Below are positions 34,601-48,591 of a stretch of 64,000 bases of DNA, in pieces. Positions within the stretch are counted from its first letter, which is position 1. Each line of letters begins with the position of its first letter. The DNA comes from Rhinopomastus cyanomelas (lineage: Eukaryota; Chordata; Aves; Bucerotiformes; Rhinopomastidae), in assembly GCA_013400115.1 (NCBI GenBank), contig VXBP01001909.1:744001-808000 (forward strand), written 5' to 3'. The notes beneath the pieces were generated by a model. It was not told where the DNA came from. It ran no database searches and saw only the letters and a list, made by a program, of their open reading frames with translations. Position numbers and translations under genes: made by a program.

Positions 34601-37600
34601 GACAGGTTACATTCAGCAAGTTATTGGCCTTCAACTTTCTGAGGTTGTAAAATTTTTAAATGATACTAGTAAAATAGAAGGAAAAAAAAAGTATGTCAGA
34701 AGAGATTTTGGCTTCCTTTAGCAGGACCTTTGAAATTATATCCAGGCTGAACACATCTGGAAAAGGAAAGTATTCCCCTCACTGCCTGTATCTCGTGTAC
34801 ATGTCTATTATGTATCTGCGTGCAACAGCTTTAGTGCTTAGTAGAGCAAAATGTTGACTTTCAGGTGCTCCATTTTGGAGGAAATCAGCTGGTGAGGGGA
34901 AGAGAAGAAAGAAAATGGTGGCTCCACCCACAACAGGACTTGGTCCCCACCTTTCTGCAGTGTACTGGCGCTTGGCCAGGGGGAGGGATGTCCTCTGGCA
35001 TCCCCTCCCCGAGTATCACCTGTTCCAGGAGAATATAAGGAAGGAGCACATGACGAAGGGGTTCCCGGAGGCAGTTTTCTCCAACCGTACAAGACAGCAA
35101 AAGCCTGAGATCATTCACTGTTTAAGGAAAGGTAGAGAGAGTCAAGACAATTCAATAGCCTGGCAGTGTTCCTTCAGCTTTGCATTCTGTCTTCACTCAT
35201 CAAGGGCCTTCTCAAAGTCACTTTATGCTTAATTTTGGAGAATCCATAAGCATCCTCACACCATTTCAGACAGTGTCATCAATACTTTGTTGCTTGCACA
35301 GGTACCTACGTAAACCAGACACGCGGTGCCTGGAGATTAGGGACATTTGTGCTAAACCTTACGTGCATAGTCACTGTTGTTGCATTAAATGTTTAGATTA
35401 AATCTGATGTAGGTATCACTGTTGATACTGGCATTGTGTTTACTGTGGCAGCATAGATGGGCCTTCAGTTTTTAAACATTGATATCAGCCAACAGCGCAG
35501 TGTTTATACAGTAACTTACCCTGTGGCTGTGTCCCCATAGGGAATATATTTATACTAAAGTCTCATTTACTGCATTTATTTGAGACACCAAAATAAAGTG
35601 CAAATACCGTGGCGAATTTATGTGCTTAGCATTTTATTACACACCCTTGAAGTCTTAAAGCCATTAGCATCATACATATTTTAACACACTCATCTCTCTC
35701 TCTTTCTCCTTTCTTAACTGTATGTGGGATCCAGGATACTTTCCTCAGGGCTTGGAGAGGTGTTGCTCCACACAGTGCTGTAGCTCAGGGTCTTGGATAT
35801 GCCTCGTAGGAGTTTAATGAGTGTTTATCTTCTGAGAGTGCCAAAAGGCTGTCTCACAGTCGGTCCTTCCGGTGGCTGCAGTTTCTCAATACAGTGCTGA
35901 TCGTATCTCAGTGGAGGTAGATTTTACTATCCTCCACAGCAATGCCACGTAACAATGTCTCAGACAACCAAATGCTGTCCCGTTGCTGTATTATATCAAC
36001 AAGAGTTTACTCCTTCAATGCCCTGAGGTTGTCCTCAGGAGATCTCAGGTCTCTTGTTTAAAAGGCAGTTAGGTTTTTGGTGGTAAGAAGTTCTTAACTT
36101 TTCATACACTCCATTCTTCCTCACTAGTGACAGCTCTGATGGGGCTGCAGATGAAGAAATATACAGATGACATGGTCAGGGTTAGGTTGCAACCTTCAGA
36201 TACTGTTCAGGCTCTTGGTACATGAATTTCTTTATTGAAGGATGGCTGTCTATGCATTACTTTGGTTTCTCCAGAGATGCAGTCACACTGCAGAGATGCA
36301 GGTGACTACAGCCAACCACGTTTTAATTTACTGTCTCTTACTTGAGAAACAGTCTCTATTCACAACACGCAGCATGAAAAGAAAGTGAGCTAAATTTACA
36401 CTCCACTATGACAGTGTTTTAACTTTGCTTTTACAAGAGGTCTACCGATACCTACTGAGTAAGTAACTTACAGCTCAAAACTGTAACTTCACGTGTTGTC
36501 ATTCTTACGGTGATCCAAGGCCTACTAGGGATGCTGCAGCTTTTTGTGGTCTCTTTTGCTGTTTGGCCCACATTTCTTCACGTCTCACATCTGCTCACCA
36601 GGTTCCTGGACATCCATGATATAGTTTGGCCAGTATGCTGTGCCTCTGACTCTCCAGATACAGAACCCATTAGCAAAATGGTTCTACTTTACTCTCAAGA
36701 GTTACTATTTGCAGTCATCCAGTTGCCCTTGCATACACTCTTTTGTATGCCCGATTCATCTGGTTAGCTCCAATATTCTTGAGAGGCAAGAAAAGCTTTT
36801 CCCTCATGTCTGGCTACCCTATCAGAAAGCTAGACACGAGAACTTGTAAATCTTTGTCTCACAAAGTTTGTTTTCAGATATTTTCCAAATCCCTTTCTTG
36901 AAACCATCTGTATAAGAGGAAAAAAGGGAAAACTTCACAAATATACTGGGCAGAGCTCACTGTTTTAAAAATCCCTGGTTAAAAATGGATTTTTGTCTGT
37001 CAGAGCACTTGCTCTTTTTCTCTTGTTTTCACACTGCACGGCCGCTCTGGCTAAAAATTAATTCTGTATCTACAGAAATCCTCTAGGTTTGCAGTGACAA
37101 CTTTTGTTAGAAGTTGTTTATGACTTTCTGTCCTTAAACATACACAGTAACTGTATTGCAAGATGTTCTTCCCAGTGCATTTTTTATCCTGTTGGCAAGA
37201 GTGACCTTGACACAAAAGTTAGGGAATATTTCTGTCTTCAGCACGGTGCCTCAGTTTGTTGTCAATGTCAATTTGCCTGTTGGCTACAGTCATTACAGTT
37301 AGAGGTGTGTTGTCTTCTCTGATAGGTGTGATGGCAACATCATGTTAAAGTTGATTTCTTCCTACAGCAACTTTCTCCAGTAGCTGCATAAGGCTTTCCC
37401 ATGTACTCAGGAGTCTTGGAAGAAATATCTATAGATATTTATAATCTAATAAGAGAAAGGAGAGAAAACAGAATGGAAAAGCTTCAACATAAGCAATAAA
37501 AATATATGTAAACAAGATGATGAGAATATAAAATGAGAATGTAATGGAAATACGTAGACAGCAGCCAGTTTTCCTTACCTCCTGTACATCTCTTCCTGCC

Positions 37601-40600
37601 CATCACCACTCCCTGAGAGTCAGATACTCGTTAGCATTGTCTCCATGTTGAGCCCAGCAGTGATCCCTCAGCTCACAGCGAGCCACGTCAGCAAGCTGGC
37701 ATGGCACAGATCAATGCTGTGCAAATGAGCTAGACAGGGGCTGGCAGTAGGATGGCGTAAGGCAGAACTCGTTTGTTCAGGCACATTTCTACTGCTTATC
37801 AACTCACACTGGCTCAGGCAGAAGTTTCTTCACCAGCAGTGTAGACACGTCCTAGGCTCCTGGACATTATTTAACACGTGGGACTAAACAACTCTTTTGC
37901 AGGGTTTTCTGTGAGTTCAGACTTCAGGGACTTTGTATGTCCCTGCATTTTTCACACACATACTGCAGGAGGAATTTGCTACTATGCAGGTTGTAAACCA
38001 AGGCTGCGCCAAGCCCTCAGTGAAACCCACTGGATGAGAGTCTGTCCTGTGGCATACCTGGCATACAGGTGAATCAGTCTAGAAACTGCTTACCATAGGA
38101 CAAATTAGGTGACTGTAAAAAAGCTGTGACATCATTTTATGCAAATAATAACTAGATGCTTAGCAGGTGGCTGGTATTTCATACCAAAATGATACAAACA
38201 TTTAATTGGTGGTTTCGTTCAATTGCTACCAAAGACTGGCCATAACTGCCTGTAAGACAAGCACTGGATCTCAGAGCTGCTCTCCAAGTCTATCCTACTT
38301 CCAAATCCTGCTTTATTTGTAAGGCAGAAAACACTCTGGGGTTCCTGGGACACAAGTATGGCACAAGTCTTTCAGCATTGCCTGCCGATGGACATTGACA
38401 GCTTCCCTGAGTGGCACGATGAGCTAAGATTACCTGTGAACTGGTGGTCCTGCAAATATTTTGGAATTCCTGAAATTAAGCAAACAGTACATGTGCAAAG
38501 AAAACCCATATTACATTGTGCTCTACTATATATCACTTTCCACCTCAGTTCCATTGCACCTCCATTTCCATCAGGAAGAAACTTAGACACCCTGCCCAGA
38601 AGAGATCTGTCTTGTCTTTTTTGTCTTTTAACCAGATCCCCAGTTCTGATCTGAGGAACAAAAACCCTGGGGCATACCAAGCATCCACAACCAACATGCC
38701 TAATACAGTGTGAAGAGTGGAACACTTCCTCTTTCCTTGTAAAAATATCTCCTTGAAGCTGAGGAGTGAGCTAGATTGGCATTAGGTTGAGTGGAGAGCC
38801 TGAGAACAGCTTGAGGGCTGAAGGCAGCACGTGTGGATTGAATCACATGGCCTTGCTGTGTGGTGGAACGTTGAACACAGCAAGCACAGGGCAGCAGGCA
38901 GGTCCGGTAAAGTTTAGTCAAGATTCTGCTCTTAAGCACATCGGTGATCAACAAGGGAAAGTCTCATGGGAGCTGAGAGTGTGCTGGCAAGGGGAACATC
39001 GCAGAGGCCAAGAGTCACAATTTTGAAAGGCTATTGGCAAAATACGCTTTGAAACACTTCCTTGTCACTGAGCAGCTGGTGTGTGCCACATGGCGAGGCT
39101 CTGGCTTGCCAGTCACATAGACTAAGGGCCCAGATGGACTAGCCATGACCCTTGCAAGTGCTTGCTTCTCCTTTTCAGGTGATGTGAATTGGAGATGGAG
39201 CTGCAGCACTGAGAGTGCTCTGCTGATCTGTACCTTAGGGAAACTGCAAAACACTGTTCCAGCACGAGGGTTGGAAGTTGCATCTCGTTATTGTCCTTAG
39301 CTGGGTGGGCAAGAGGAGGGAGATAGCTTGGAGAAAAGTTGTAAACTATTTTTCCTCAAATCCTGATCTTAGTTTCTGATTTCCTCTCTGACATGCCTGA
39401 GGGCAAACACAAAAGCCTAATACCAAGTGTGACAAAAGCTTGCTATAAATACTGTCCTCTGAAAAGTCAAATGAGCTTTCTCCCAAGATCAAGTGAGGAT
39501 ACTGGTCCAGGCCAGCTGCTTAGCAAGCCGCTACCAAAATCCCACTTTCATAACAAAGAAGATCCTTGTTCTTGTCATGAATAAAAATGTAAAAAAACCT
39601 CTATCTTGAGAAAAGCAAGAGAGATTTTCCAGACTATCCTCCACAACGCTTACCCAACTACTTTTAGTCTAGCTGATACCTTATCACTAAAATCTGAAAC
39701 TTTTGATTTAAAAGTCATCTGAGGATGGGTGGATCAGGAAAGGAGAAAAGACATGAGAAGAAGGTTCTGTGCAGATGTGGGAAAATAGGCTAGAAGAAAG
39801 TGGGATACATGTGCCGAAGAGAAGCTGAACATGTGTTTCAGTAGGAGGTTGTATTACAATTTCCACACAAATTGAGTCTGGCATAGAGCCTATAAGAAGG
39901 GTTTGGATGGATTTGTGGAGCCTGCACGTACAAACACATCTTGGGAAAATCTTCATGTAGCCACGCACTTGTTTTAATTTTGAAGTGCTAGAGCAATGCT
40001 TGTGTGTATGAGTGAAGGAGAGCATGTGCAAGTGAACAAAGGAGAAGGAGAGGCAGTTTCTCTGGCTATGCCAGCAGAGCATAACTATATCATTTGTAGC
40101 ATGGGAAGAAGGTAGCACAGAAGACCTCTATCATGCTGAAAGTGTGATGAAACATCTGGGTTAGAAGTTTAATACAGAGAGACAGGGCACGAAGAGTCAG
40201 CATGAAGAATGCAGAAAAAGTCAAAGAAGTGATCCAGAAACACAGGGACAGTGCACAACAGCAGAGGAGAAAAGCTGGAGAAACCAACTGCTGCACATTG
40301 CAAAAAAACCAAACAAACCCTTAAAAGAGAGAAAGGGAAAACAATTATAACGGAAGAAATAGTGTGAAGACACTGAAGAAATACAAAGTCCATGTAGTTG
40401 ATTTTAAAAAGTGCTTTTGTAAGCTGAAATTTTCGAAGGTGAGGACTTTCCGTTTCAGGGTTATTGCTCTTTTGGTGTCAAATGCACTGCAGAAACAGAT
40501 AAAGACTTACAGTCAGTTCCAGCTGCTGACGGATTCTCATGGTTCTGTCTTTTCTTAAATTTGGACAAAATTGTTCTTCATTGCCTTGAAAAGTCCCCTC

Positions 40601-40879
40601 AGAAAGTGGTTCTTCCTGACTGTGCCCATGTGTCACGGTTAGCAGTGGCTGTTCAAACTGCCCTATTTACTTACCAAGGAAGATTCCCATATTTTGCAAA
40701 TGTCACAAATTTTGCCATGTTAAAGGAAATTCTCCACCGCTCCTTGTGCGGTTGATTGTTTTCACACCTGTCACAAGGAAACATGATAAGAACAACTTCT
40801 CTTCTGGGCTTGCCTGAGATTTTTCCATGCTGTTCAGTCAGGATTTCCAAATACGTGTGGGGTAGAAAAAGGCCGAGTG
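34601..40879. other. Intergenic, no gene seen
   Basis: Mixed unique sequence. The part 35,440-35,650 (AT-rich, CGs retained, TTTAAACATTGATATCAGCC) looks CNE-like. Open frames (105 codons at 34915-35232, 98 at 38358-38654, 136 on - at 39708-40118) have no recognisable motif. The + strand is strikingly purine-rich from about 39,710 to 40,390. Confidence 0.5.
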
Positions 40880-41164
40880 CAGCGAAGGAAACTGGATTGG
40901 ATCTTAGGAAGAAATTCTTTACAGAAAGAGTGGTGAGGCACTGGAACAGCCTACCCAGGGAGGTGGTTGAGTCACCATCCCTGGAGGTACTTAAGAAACG
41001 TGTAGCGATGGTACTTGATGACATGCTGTAGTGGCAGGCACGGAGGGGGTTATTTTGTGTTTGTCGATCAACCAGTATCTAGGTTCTTTTGTTGTTGTCG
41101 GTGTGGTTGGTCTTGGTGATCTAGGAGGTCCTTTCCAACCACGATTATTCTGTCATTCTATGAA
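40880..41164 (+). mobile_element. CR1 LINE 3' end with C-terminal ORF2 remnant
   Basis: The + frame ending at 41031 encodes LDLRKKFFTERVV then RHWNSLPREVVESPSLEVL, the well-known C-terminal tail of CR1 ORF2 (reverse transcriptase polyprotein). This is followed by a 3' UTR ending in GGAGGTCCTTTCCAACC and ATTCTGTCATTCTATG. Only the last 10% of the element is present. Confidence 0.88.
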
Positions 41165-41520
41165 AGCACTAGCTAGAAAATGGGATTAGAGAGCCCAGGA
41201 GAACGATGTACAAGTGAATAAACAGAGCAAGTGCAGTCAGGAGAAAGACTGCAAGAAGTAGAATAAAATAAAAGCTGAATATAGAATCAGAAGAACTTGC
41301 TAGGAGGAGGAAATAAAGTAACATGCAGACTGAAAACAGAGTGAAAAATAGAATTTAAAAGCATTCAAGTGGTAGGAAAATGGAAATTTAAAAAAGTGTA
41401 CAAGAAACCTGGAATGGTGGGAAGAAACTAAAGGAAACTGTAGAGTAAGGTAGAAAAAAGTAGACACAATAAAATAAGCAGAAGAAAAGCAAAATAATAA
41501 GCCAGCAGGTAACTTTTCAA
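41165..41520. repeat. Purine-rich low-complexity tract
   Basis: About 350 bp in which sampled stretches are 70-75% A+G on the + strand (GAAAGACTGCAAGAAGTAG, GGAGGAGGAAATAAAG and similar). No unit repeat is clear. The same bias is present upstream at 39,710-40,390, with the CR1 at 40,880 lying between. Confidence 0.5.
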
Positions 41521-42379
41521 AAGTCAGGATTGGCTGAAGTCAGTGTCTCATTATTTACAAGTGCTGTTAGGGAAGAGACTCAGTACGTTTTTATGTAAAG
41601 CCTGGGAGGATGGAAACGAATGCTTAGACAGGCACTCCTGCTGGGAGACAGATTTTCTTGTTTTCCTTAGGCCTTTTATGAACACACAGTTAGATCTCTG
41701 AGCTAATTAGACTGCTGCACTACTGATCACATTGTGTAGAGCACATTGACAATGGGAGAGGATGGACAGGAGTCACAACTGGTTCACGGATGTGCACATA
41801 AACATTTTGGCTACACCCCCACAGGAGTTCACGTTCTCTCCGTGCAGAATACAAGTCAAGACCTTCCAGAGAGTAAGACATAGAGACGGGCATAAGCTGC
41901 AATATTTTTAGACAGGTCCAACAAGACAGAAAGAGGTGCTATAAATATTAGAAATTTGGCTTAGTTTTTCCAGCATCACTTCTATGCCTACACTCCCCCA
42001 GTTTCTTTTACTGCAGTGGTTCAGAACTTTGTGCTTTTGTCTGATTAATTTCTAACCAGAACCATGTCCATTTCTAGACACTTTTCACCCCAGTTTTGTC
42101 TTGTTAGGAAATACTTAATCATGAGTACATTGCCATTGACTTTCCTAGTGTTAAGTGCTCACTGTTGTCAATAAGGCTTTCTAAATGCTTTAATTCAAAG
42201 GATAAATTGTTCTTTTGGTAAGAAACCATAGTCTTTCTTGGCTAAACACAAGGAGTTGGATGGATTTTTTTATGCTTTTTAAGGACAACAAAACTGACCT
42301 TTTTTTTTACATTTTCTTGTGCTTAAATTGCACCCTCCTTCCTTGCATTTCCTATTTACAGTATTAACATAGACAGTTT
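41521..42379. other. Intergenic, nothing recognised
   Basis: Unique sequence without ORF, repeat or strong motif. Confidence 0.5.
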
Positions 42380-43100
42380 GAAATGCTTGTAAGAATGAGT
42401 CAGGGAACAGTTTAACCTCTGACAAGGGCAGCATTTTAAAATTCAACTGTAAGCACTTAGTTAAGAAAAATCTGTTTCCACTTTCCTGATGGGAAACCTT
42501 TAAACAAAATGCAGGTTAACTCCACGCAGCAAAGCCATGAGTTTGGCCTTGCCAGAAAAGGCCGAGTCCTGCCGATCCCTGTTCACATGAGCAAACTGTG
42601 AGTCTTTTTCAAGTCGAAAGGAATCCTCACGCGATTTTAGGATTTGCAGAATTTGGCCTCCAGCTAACCACTTGGCAAAACCTGTATCTCCGCAGTATTT
42701 GTAGTCCCAAGTAAAACCTCCTAAGTGGTTTTTGATTCCTTTTCAGTATTAAACTTCTTTAGGAAAAAAAAAACCCAACCAGACTGCTAGGTGATGAACT
42801 CTCCCAGGATTCAGAATGTTTGCTAAAATGATAACAAAACAAGTCCCAAACAGCTGAGTCATGGAATTTAGAAAACCAGAACTTTACGCTGGTGTAACCC
42901 AGGGACTAATGACTTCATCTTCCTTCCTCTATGGATTTGCATTAATGTGAACGGACAAAAAAAATTTGGCTTGGAAAATCTGACTGAAAATTGCAGAATA
43001 ATCTCATCTTTTTAAACAGGCCCAGTTCTGTAGCACTGCTAGAGCAAAATTCCCAGTGCGGTCATTTGACATCGAAAGAGCGTTGCCTGACTCAGGGAGG
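42380..43100. promoter_or_regulatory. Candidate conserved non-coding element
   Basis: Repeat-free sequence retaining CpGs in an AT-rich setting (AAAAGGCCGAGTCCTGCCGA, AAGTCGAAAGG, CTCACGCGATTTTAGG, ATCTCCGCAG). Composition resembles conserved non-coding DNA; conservation not tested. Confidence 0.25.
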
Positions 43101-46100
43101 TAGCTCTCTAACAGGAGATGCAGATCCACTAGAACTGGTCTTTTATTCCCTTCCATGAACAATTTCAGAAATGAAGTGAAGGTTTTCCTTTCCTCTATTG
43201 AAAGCAGGGGTGGGTTCCTCTGTCATCCTATTTGATAAGAAGTGCTGAATCGCAACACTGTCCCTTCTTGCTTCTTGCAATGACAAAGCCTCCTCCTCCT
43301 TCAGGCCACTTTGTTAAGCACATATTTGAGGGGAAGTTGTGTGCTCATCTCTCCTGCAGCCATTATTGTCACTTTATGTGACTTCATTGCATCGCAGTCC
43401 AGCACAGAATGGAACAGCATTTGTAATCCTACCAGGAAGGAGAAGATAAAAATCCATGGAGCAGGTATTCCTCAAGCAATGTTCACAGCAGAAAACCCCA
43501 ACAAAACTGAGCTACTGTCTGTTCACATCAGAAAAACAACTTCTAACTACTCCAAGGCATCTCTATCCAACAGGATTTGGCAAATGTTCAAAAGGAATGA
43601 TATGGTTGTCTACTCTTGTGGGAAGAAACAAACTGGAAAAAGTTAATTTCTTTCAGTGACAGATCTCTGTGATTTTTACCTGGGTTTGTCAGTGAAACTA
43701 GTTCCAAAATGCTGGGAGCAATGATACAAGAAACCTGTACCTGAAAGATAAACATTATTTTCTTCTGAACACAGTTTCAATCTTTTCTAAAATCAGGTAT
43801 AAGCCAAATCAGACAATGTGGTAGAGAACATTTTATGAGCCTCTAAAATGGCCATAAAATAGCTGCTCCATGATTCATAATGCCATAATTTCAGATACTG
43901 CTATCTCTAGAACTCTCTCTCCTGCTCAGTTCTGCTCATTGAATCTATCCCAGACGCAACACTGGACACCACTCTAACTAACGCCTGTGCTTGTTCCACC
44001 CTTCTCCAGCAATTTGTACTTTCAGTGTTTTGGTTCTTAATGCATTTCAGACTCCTTCACATTGGTCTCAGAGGCCCAGATGGCACACAGAGCAGAAGGC
44101 AGGTGAAACATGGAATGATAAATGAAATTTATCACATGCATATCAGCATCTCATTTGTGTACGTGTGTGTTTTCCCCATTGCTCAGTTAATTATTCTTGC
44201 TAATAATACTGAGTCAGACACCTGAATGTATCATTGCAGACAAACCCCTGTTATTTATGCATCTTCACTAAACTAATCCTTGCCACAGGCAAGATTTTGA
44301 CCTTGCAAGGGGTTGCAGGCTGCTCATGCATGTAGTTGCTCTTCCCCAGGAACAGACTGTGAACAAACTTAAGACTCATAGTCCTTGTGCATGCCTTGTT
44401 CTCCCTCTCCTTAGGGAGGAAAAAGAGCCAAAATCATTTTAAAATCTCTGAAGATTCTTTGATACAGATGAAGTTTTATGTGAAGATAATTTAAGAAAAA
44501 TAATCCTGGGCTAAGGAATTTTCTTAAAATGTCTGCAATTTCATTAGGAACAGGAAGAAATAAAAATATCAGCTCTGGTTCCTGACAGAGATAATCCCAA
44601 CCATCACACAGCCACCCAGGAGAGTGCTGTTTGCTCCAGCACTTAATTCTAACTGAGCAGAGCACATCTTGTCTCTGCTGGCATTTCATTTGAAGGACCT
44701 TACCACCTAAAACCTGGTGACTCTCCTTTCATCTTTCCCTCCAGTAGAGAAAAGCCCAGCCTGGTAACACACTGCCTGCCACTGGACCACCTGGCTGCCA
44801 CAGTGCGGAGCACGGGCTGCGGCGAGTAGTTACCAGCAGCAAAGCCATGCTGCTCAACATACACTCTTGCTCAACAGAGCTGTTCCCTGTGTCCCCTGGA
44901 AGTAGAGCTGCTGACTTTTCTGACCAAGAGCCTGTTTTTACTATTGTTAGCACTGCAGAACCAGGGAGCTCTGGCAGGGTGAGCTGGCTTCTATTCTGTT
45001 TTGCACATCATCAACAAAGCTGTCAGCTAATTTCCTATTGCAGAATCTTTACTACCAGCAATGACCTCAGAGGCAGGATGAATATTTTTTACTTTCAAAT
45101 CTCAGGTGGAATCTGCAATCTGGCATCTGGAAAAAGCACCAGAATTTGGACCTATACATTCAGCAAATACGATAGGGAAATAATAGAAAATTTAAAATAT
45201 GGATCTTAATTCTGTCCCTGTTAAAGACCAGCTGCATTACAAACATTAAGATAGAGTTTGCTTGGTTTTAGTTTGGTCAGCTGCTCTTCAAAGCTCTGCC
45301 AAGTCCCTTGCCTTCAACCTCACTTTAAAACATAGTTTTGCTCACCCTAAAACTGATATCCTACAGGCATCCAAAATAATGAGTCAGGCTTAAATACCAG
45401 AAGTTCCAGAAAAAATAAAGGTGGACTTCTTATACTTCTAACTTTTTATCAGATTTGTCCTTGTATTTTCAGATGTTACAACTGTGAGGGATAGAAACAC
45501 ACTTGAAGAAAAAGAAGCTTACAATGGTCATGGGTTCATTTCACAGCCAAGAATGGCAGTTATAAAGCAAGAAGCAAATATTGAAGCTCAAGATAAAATC
45601 TTGACACTTTTAAAAACAGAATTGCCATCCCCTCAGATCAAAAGCAGCTCTTATTCTGTAGTTCAGACTGTAAATCTCCTCTGAGAAGTGAACAGAATGA
45701 CAGACTAAGAAGGCTGAGCAAAAATATAGCAGAATAGAGTAACTTCTTAAAAAAAGAAACTAACTTTAAAATATCCTGAAAGAAAAGCCACTTACAGCTC
45801 AGCAGCTGGCATGCAAAATAAACCAAACCTGACACACTGGAAGACTTGAAAGTGCCAGTTAAGGTAGACCTCTCCTGGTCATTCCTAAAGTGAAGCTATT
45901 TTGTCTTCAGTCCTCTTTGCCCAGGGAACACCCTTTTTGAGGTGAAGACAGTTAAACCCAACCATGTCCTTACCAAGGTCAACAGGAGTTTCAAATGTGA
46001 AAGGACTGCAGCACTCAGTCCTTGTCTAATTAGCCATTAGACCTGTTGACCTCATAGCTCCTTACCCTACACTGATATTTTAAAAGGCCACAAAACGGCT

Positions 46101-47979
46101 TAAATTATTCCAAGGTTAAGACAATCATAAAGAGGAAAATGGGAAAGCACCAGTCCTATTGGAAAGTGGGCTACAAGAAACTTATGCAGGGAAAGCTGTC
46201 TACTGTGCTGTACAGAAAAAAAAAGGGCTGGGGGTTAATTTGCACGATATTTAACCTAGAGTACGAAGACCTGTCCCAGGCAAGGATCCAGCAGTAGGAA
46301 ATGTAGTGCAGTTAGAATTTGGAAAGAGGAATAACAAGGAGTTGAACTGAATTTCTGTTAGAAAGCTCATTGTAGCTCTAATTCTACAGAAGCTCCAGCC
46401 ACTTGACATAACAAACAGCCCTCAGGTGGAGATCCCAGTGCAACTTCAAAAAGAACGAGAAAAGCAGAGATCATATGAACGACCCCTTTACCACTAGAAA
46501 AAGAAACACTGAAAATAAGTCACTGGTGTAATGTGGAGTAGGTGTTCGCTCAAAGAAAACATGAAAAATTTATAGATCCACAGGGTATAAGGTTTTCCTT
46601 ACTAGAACACTTCTCCAAGGTGTAAAATATGTTTTAAAGAACTGCTTATCCTCTTGTTCAAAAATTAGCTACTTTTGCCGATACAGAAGCTCAGGACACA
46701 CAATTTTATCAAAGGTTTGGCTGAAATCCAAATAAATTGTGAACTTCTGTATTTTTATCAGCTTTGCAAAACTAGAAAGATAAAGTCAAGACAGAAGACT
46801 AGTCAAACACAGTGGGGCTTTTGCCATCCCTAAAGGCAGCAAACTAACACAAAGTCAGTAGAACTAACACGGGTGGAAGCAGTTTGCATGAAATTATTGT
46901 CAGCAACTTCATTCAAAACACAAAGTAAAACTGCTCTGGGATACAAAGTGCCTCTTGCACTTCTGAGAATTATTTTATTCCTTTATTATCCCATTTGCTC
47001 AAATTGCTTTTGGCTGGGGCTTGGATGTACAGAATAGCTGGTTTTCTTGTGGGCTCAGCGCAACCTTAAGCCAAACTAGTCATTAGCTTTTTCAACAGCT
47101 GTTCCCTTGAGATTTCCAGGCTAGATATTCATACTTATAAGAACCTGAGGAGTTGGAAAAATTAGATTGCTGGGTGTTCTTGTGAGCTGAACCCCTGAAA
47201 ATCACTGCTGGGAAAACAAAATTAACATACCACACCAATTTTATTTCAGATTACAAAGCTTCCCTGGAAAAGGTGAACAGACAATAGGAAAAAAACCCAA
47301 CTAAATAGCCTGTATCTGAAAACCTCTGGATTTGTGATGCCTTTATTGCAGACTTTGCCTTTATCTTGATGAGAAATTAACTGTCTCCTGAGACAGCGGT
47401 CATTTGGTTTGCAGTTGCTGTTAGGCAAGATTGGTACACATTTCCTCCAAGAAGGAAATTACTTTTAGCTCTTGGTTTTCATCTTGAATTTGACAAAAAA
47501 AGGACTGAGGCAAAAAGTGGAATGGCTTTGTGCACCTACAGATGTCCAAACAAAAACACATAGAGGGAAGTAGAAACACAGTAAATAATCTGTAACCCTG
47601 GCTGGTGCTGTCATTTGGTATTTGTCTAGATTTTCATGCACTTTTTGTTAGAGGTAATCAAAAGCCCTGAATTAACAGGTGTCACAGGGTATCCACAAGA
47701 GCCTTCTCCAGAGGCAGAAAGAAGAAAAAACAGGAATTCCAGCCTTGAAAACTTCTAATCCCATCAGGCGGTACAACTGGCTTGCCGATGATCAACGTAC
47801 ATAATTTTAACCTTAATTCAACATCCTGCTACAGACTTCAGTAACAAAACAACTCAAATTTTGAGTAAAAAATACAGACTTCAACGTCCAGTGCAAACCC
47901 ACAGTGTCTGTGACAACTGCTGACTTCCACAAGTACAATAGGGAACCTCCAAAAGGCAGGAGAAAAGCCGCTTCCTCCG
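43101..47979. other. Intergenic, no gene seen
   Basis: AT-rich unique sequence. Open frames of 111 (43311-43646) and 120 (44847-45209) codons show no recognisable domain. No CR1, LTR or tRNA was seen. Confidence 0.5.
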
Positions 47980-48374
47980 TAACCTCATAGATGGAGCCAT
48001 TCTGTCCTGGTCAATAATGCATCGTACGGTGTTTTCTGCCATGTTTGGTATTTCGGGTTGGAATTTATTGCCAGGGTTCCTGGCAGCAAGCTGTGCAGGT
48101 TGCAGGCGGAGGCTGATGGAGGTGAGTGAATTAATGTGGTGGCTGTTTGGAATGTCGTCCAGCTGCCAGGGAGAATTATGTTTGTTTGCCTTTGGCACAA
48201 GTGTGAAAGAAACAGCCGTAGATTTCAGAAGTGTGAGTCTACATTTTTACATCTCACACTAATGAATACATTTTTTTGTATCCTATACATTTGGGGAAAT
48301 AGCAGAATTTACTTGTAGGATTTATTTACCACTTCTGAGGGAACACTTCCTCAGAGACCAAAATGGCACTTTAG

Positions 48375-48454
48375 AAAAGAAAAAGGAAAAGGGAAAAAAA
48401 GAGAAAAAAGAGGAAAAAAGGAAAGAAAAATTTAAAAAAAAAGAAAGAAAAGAC
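48375..48454. repeat. Polypurine (A/G) tract
   Basis: About 80 bases of almost pure A and G (GAAAAGAAAAAGGAAAAGGG and similar), interrupted only by ATTT. Low complexity. Confidence 0.8.
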
Positions 48455-48533
48455 CTGACTAATCAGAAACGGTACCAGTAAAAGTTACCCCAGGTTCACC
48501 GGTATAATTTTTTTGCAACTCTATCTAACGATA

Positions 48534-48565
48534 GAAGAATTTTTTCAATATTTGAAAAATTCTTC
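48534..48565. repeat. Near-perfect 32-bp palindrome
   Basis: GAAGAATTTTTTCAA (48534-48548) pairs with TTGAAAAATTCTTC (48552-48565) over 14 bp with a single bulged T and a 3-base loop. Confidence 0.8.
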
Positions 48566-48591
48566 ATGAACTTTTTTTGGGAAGAAGAATG

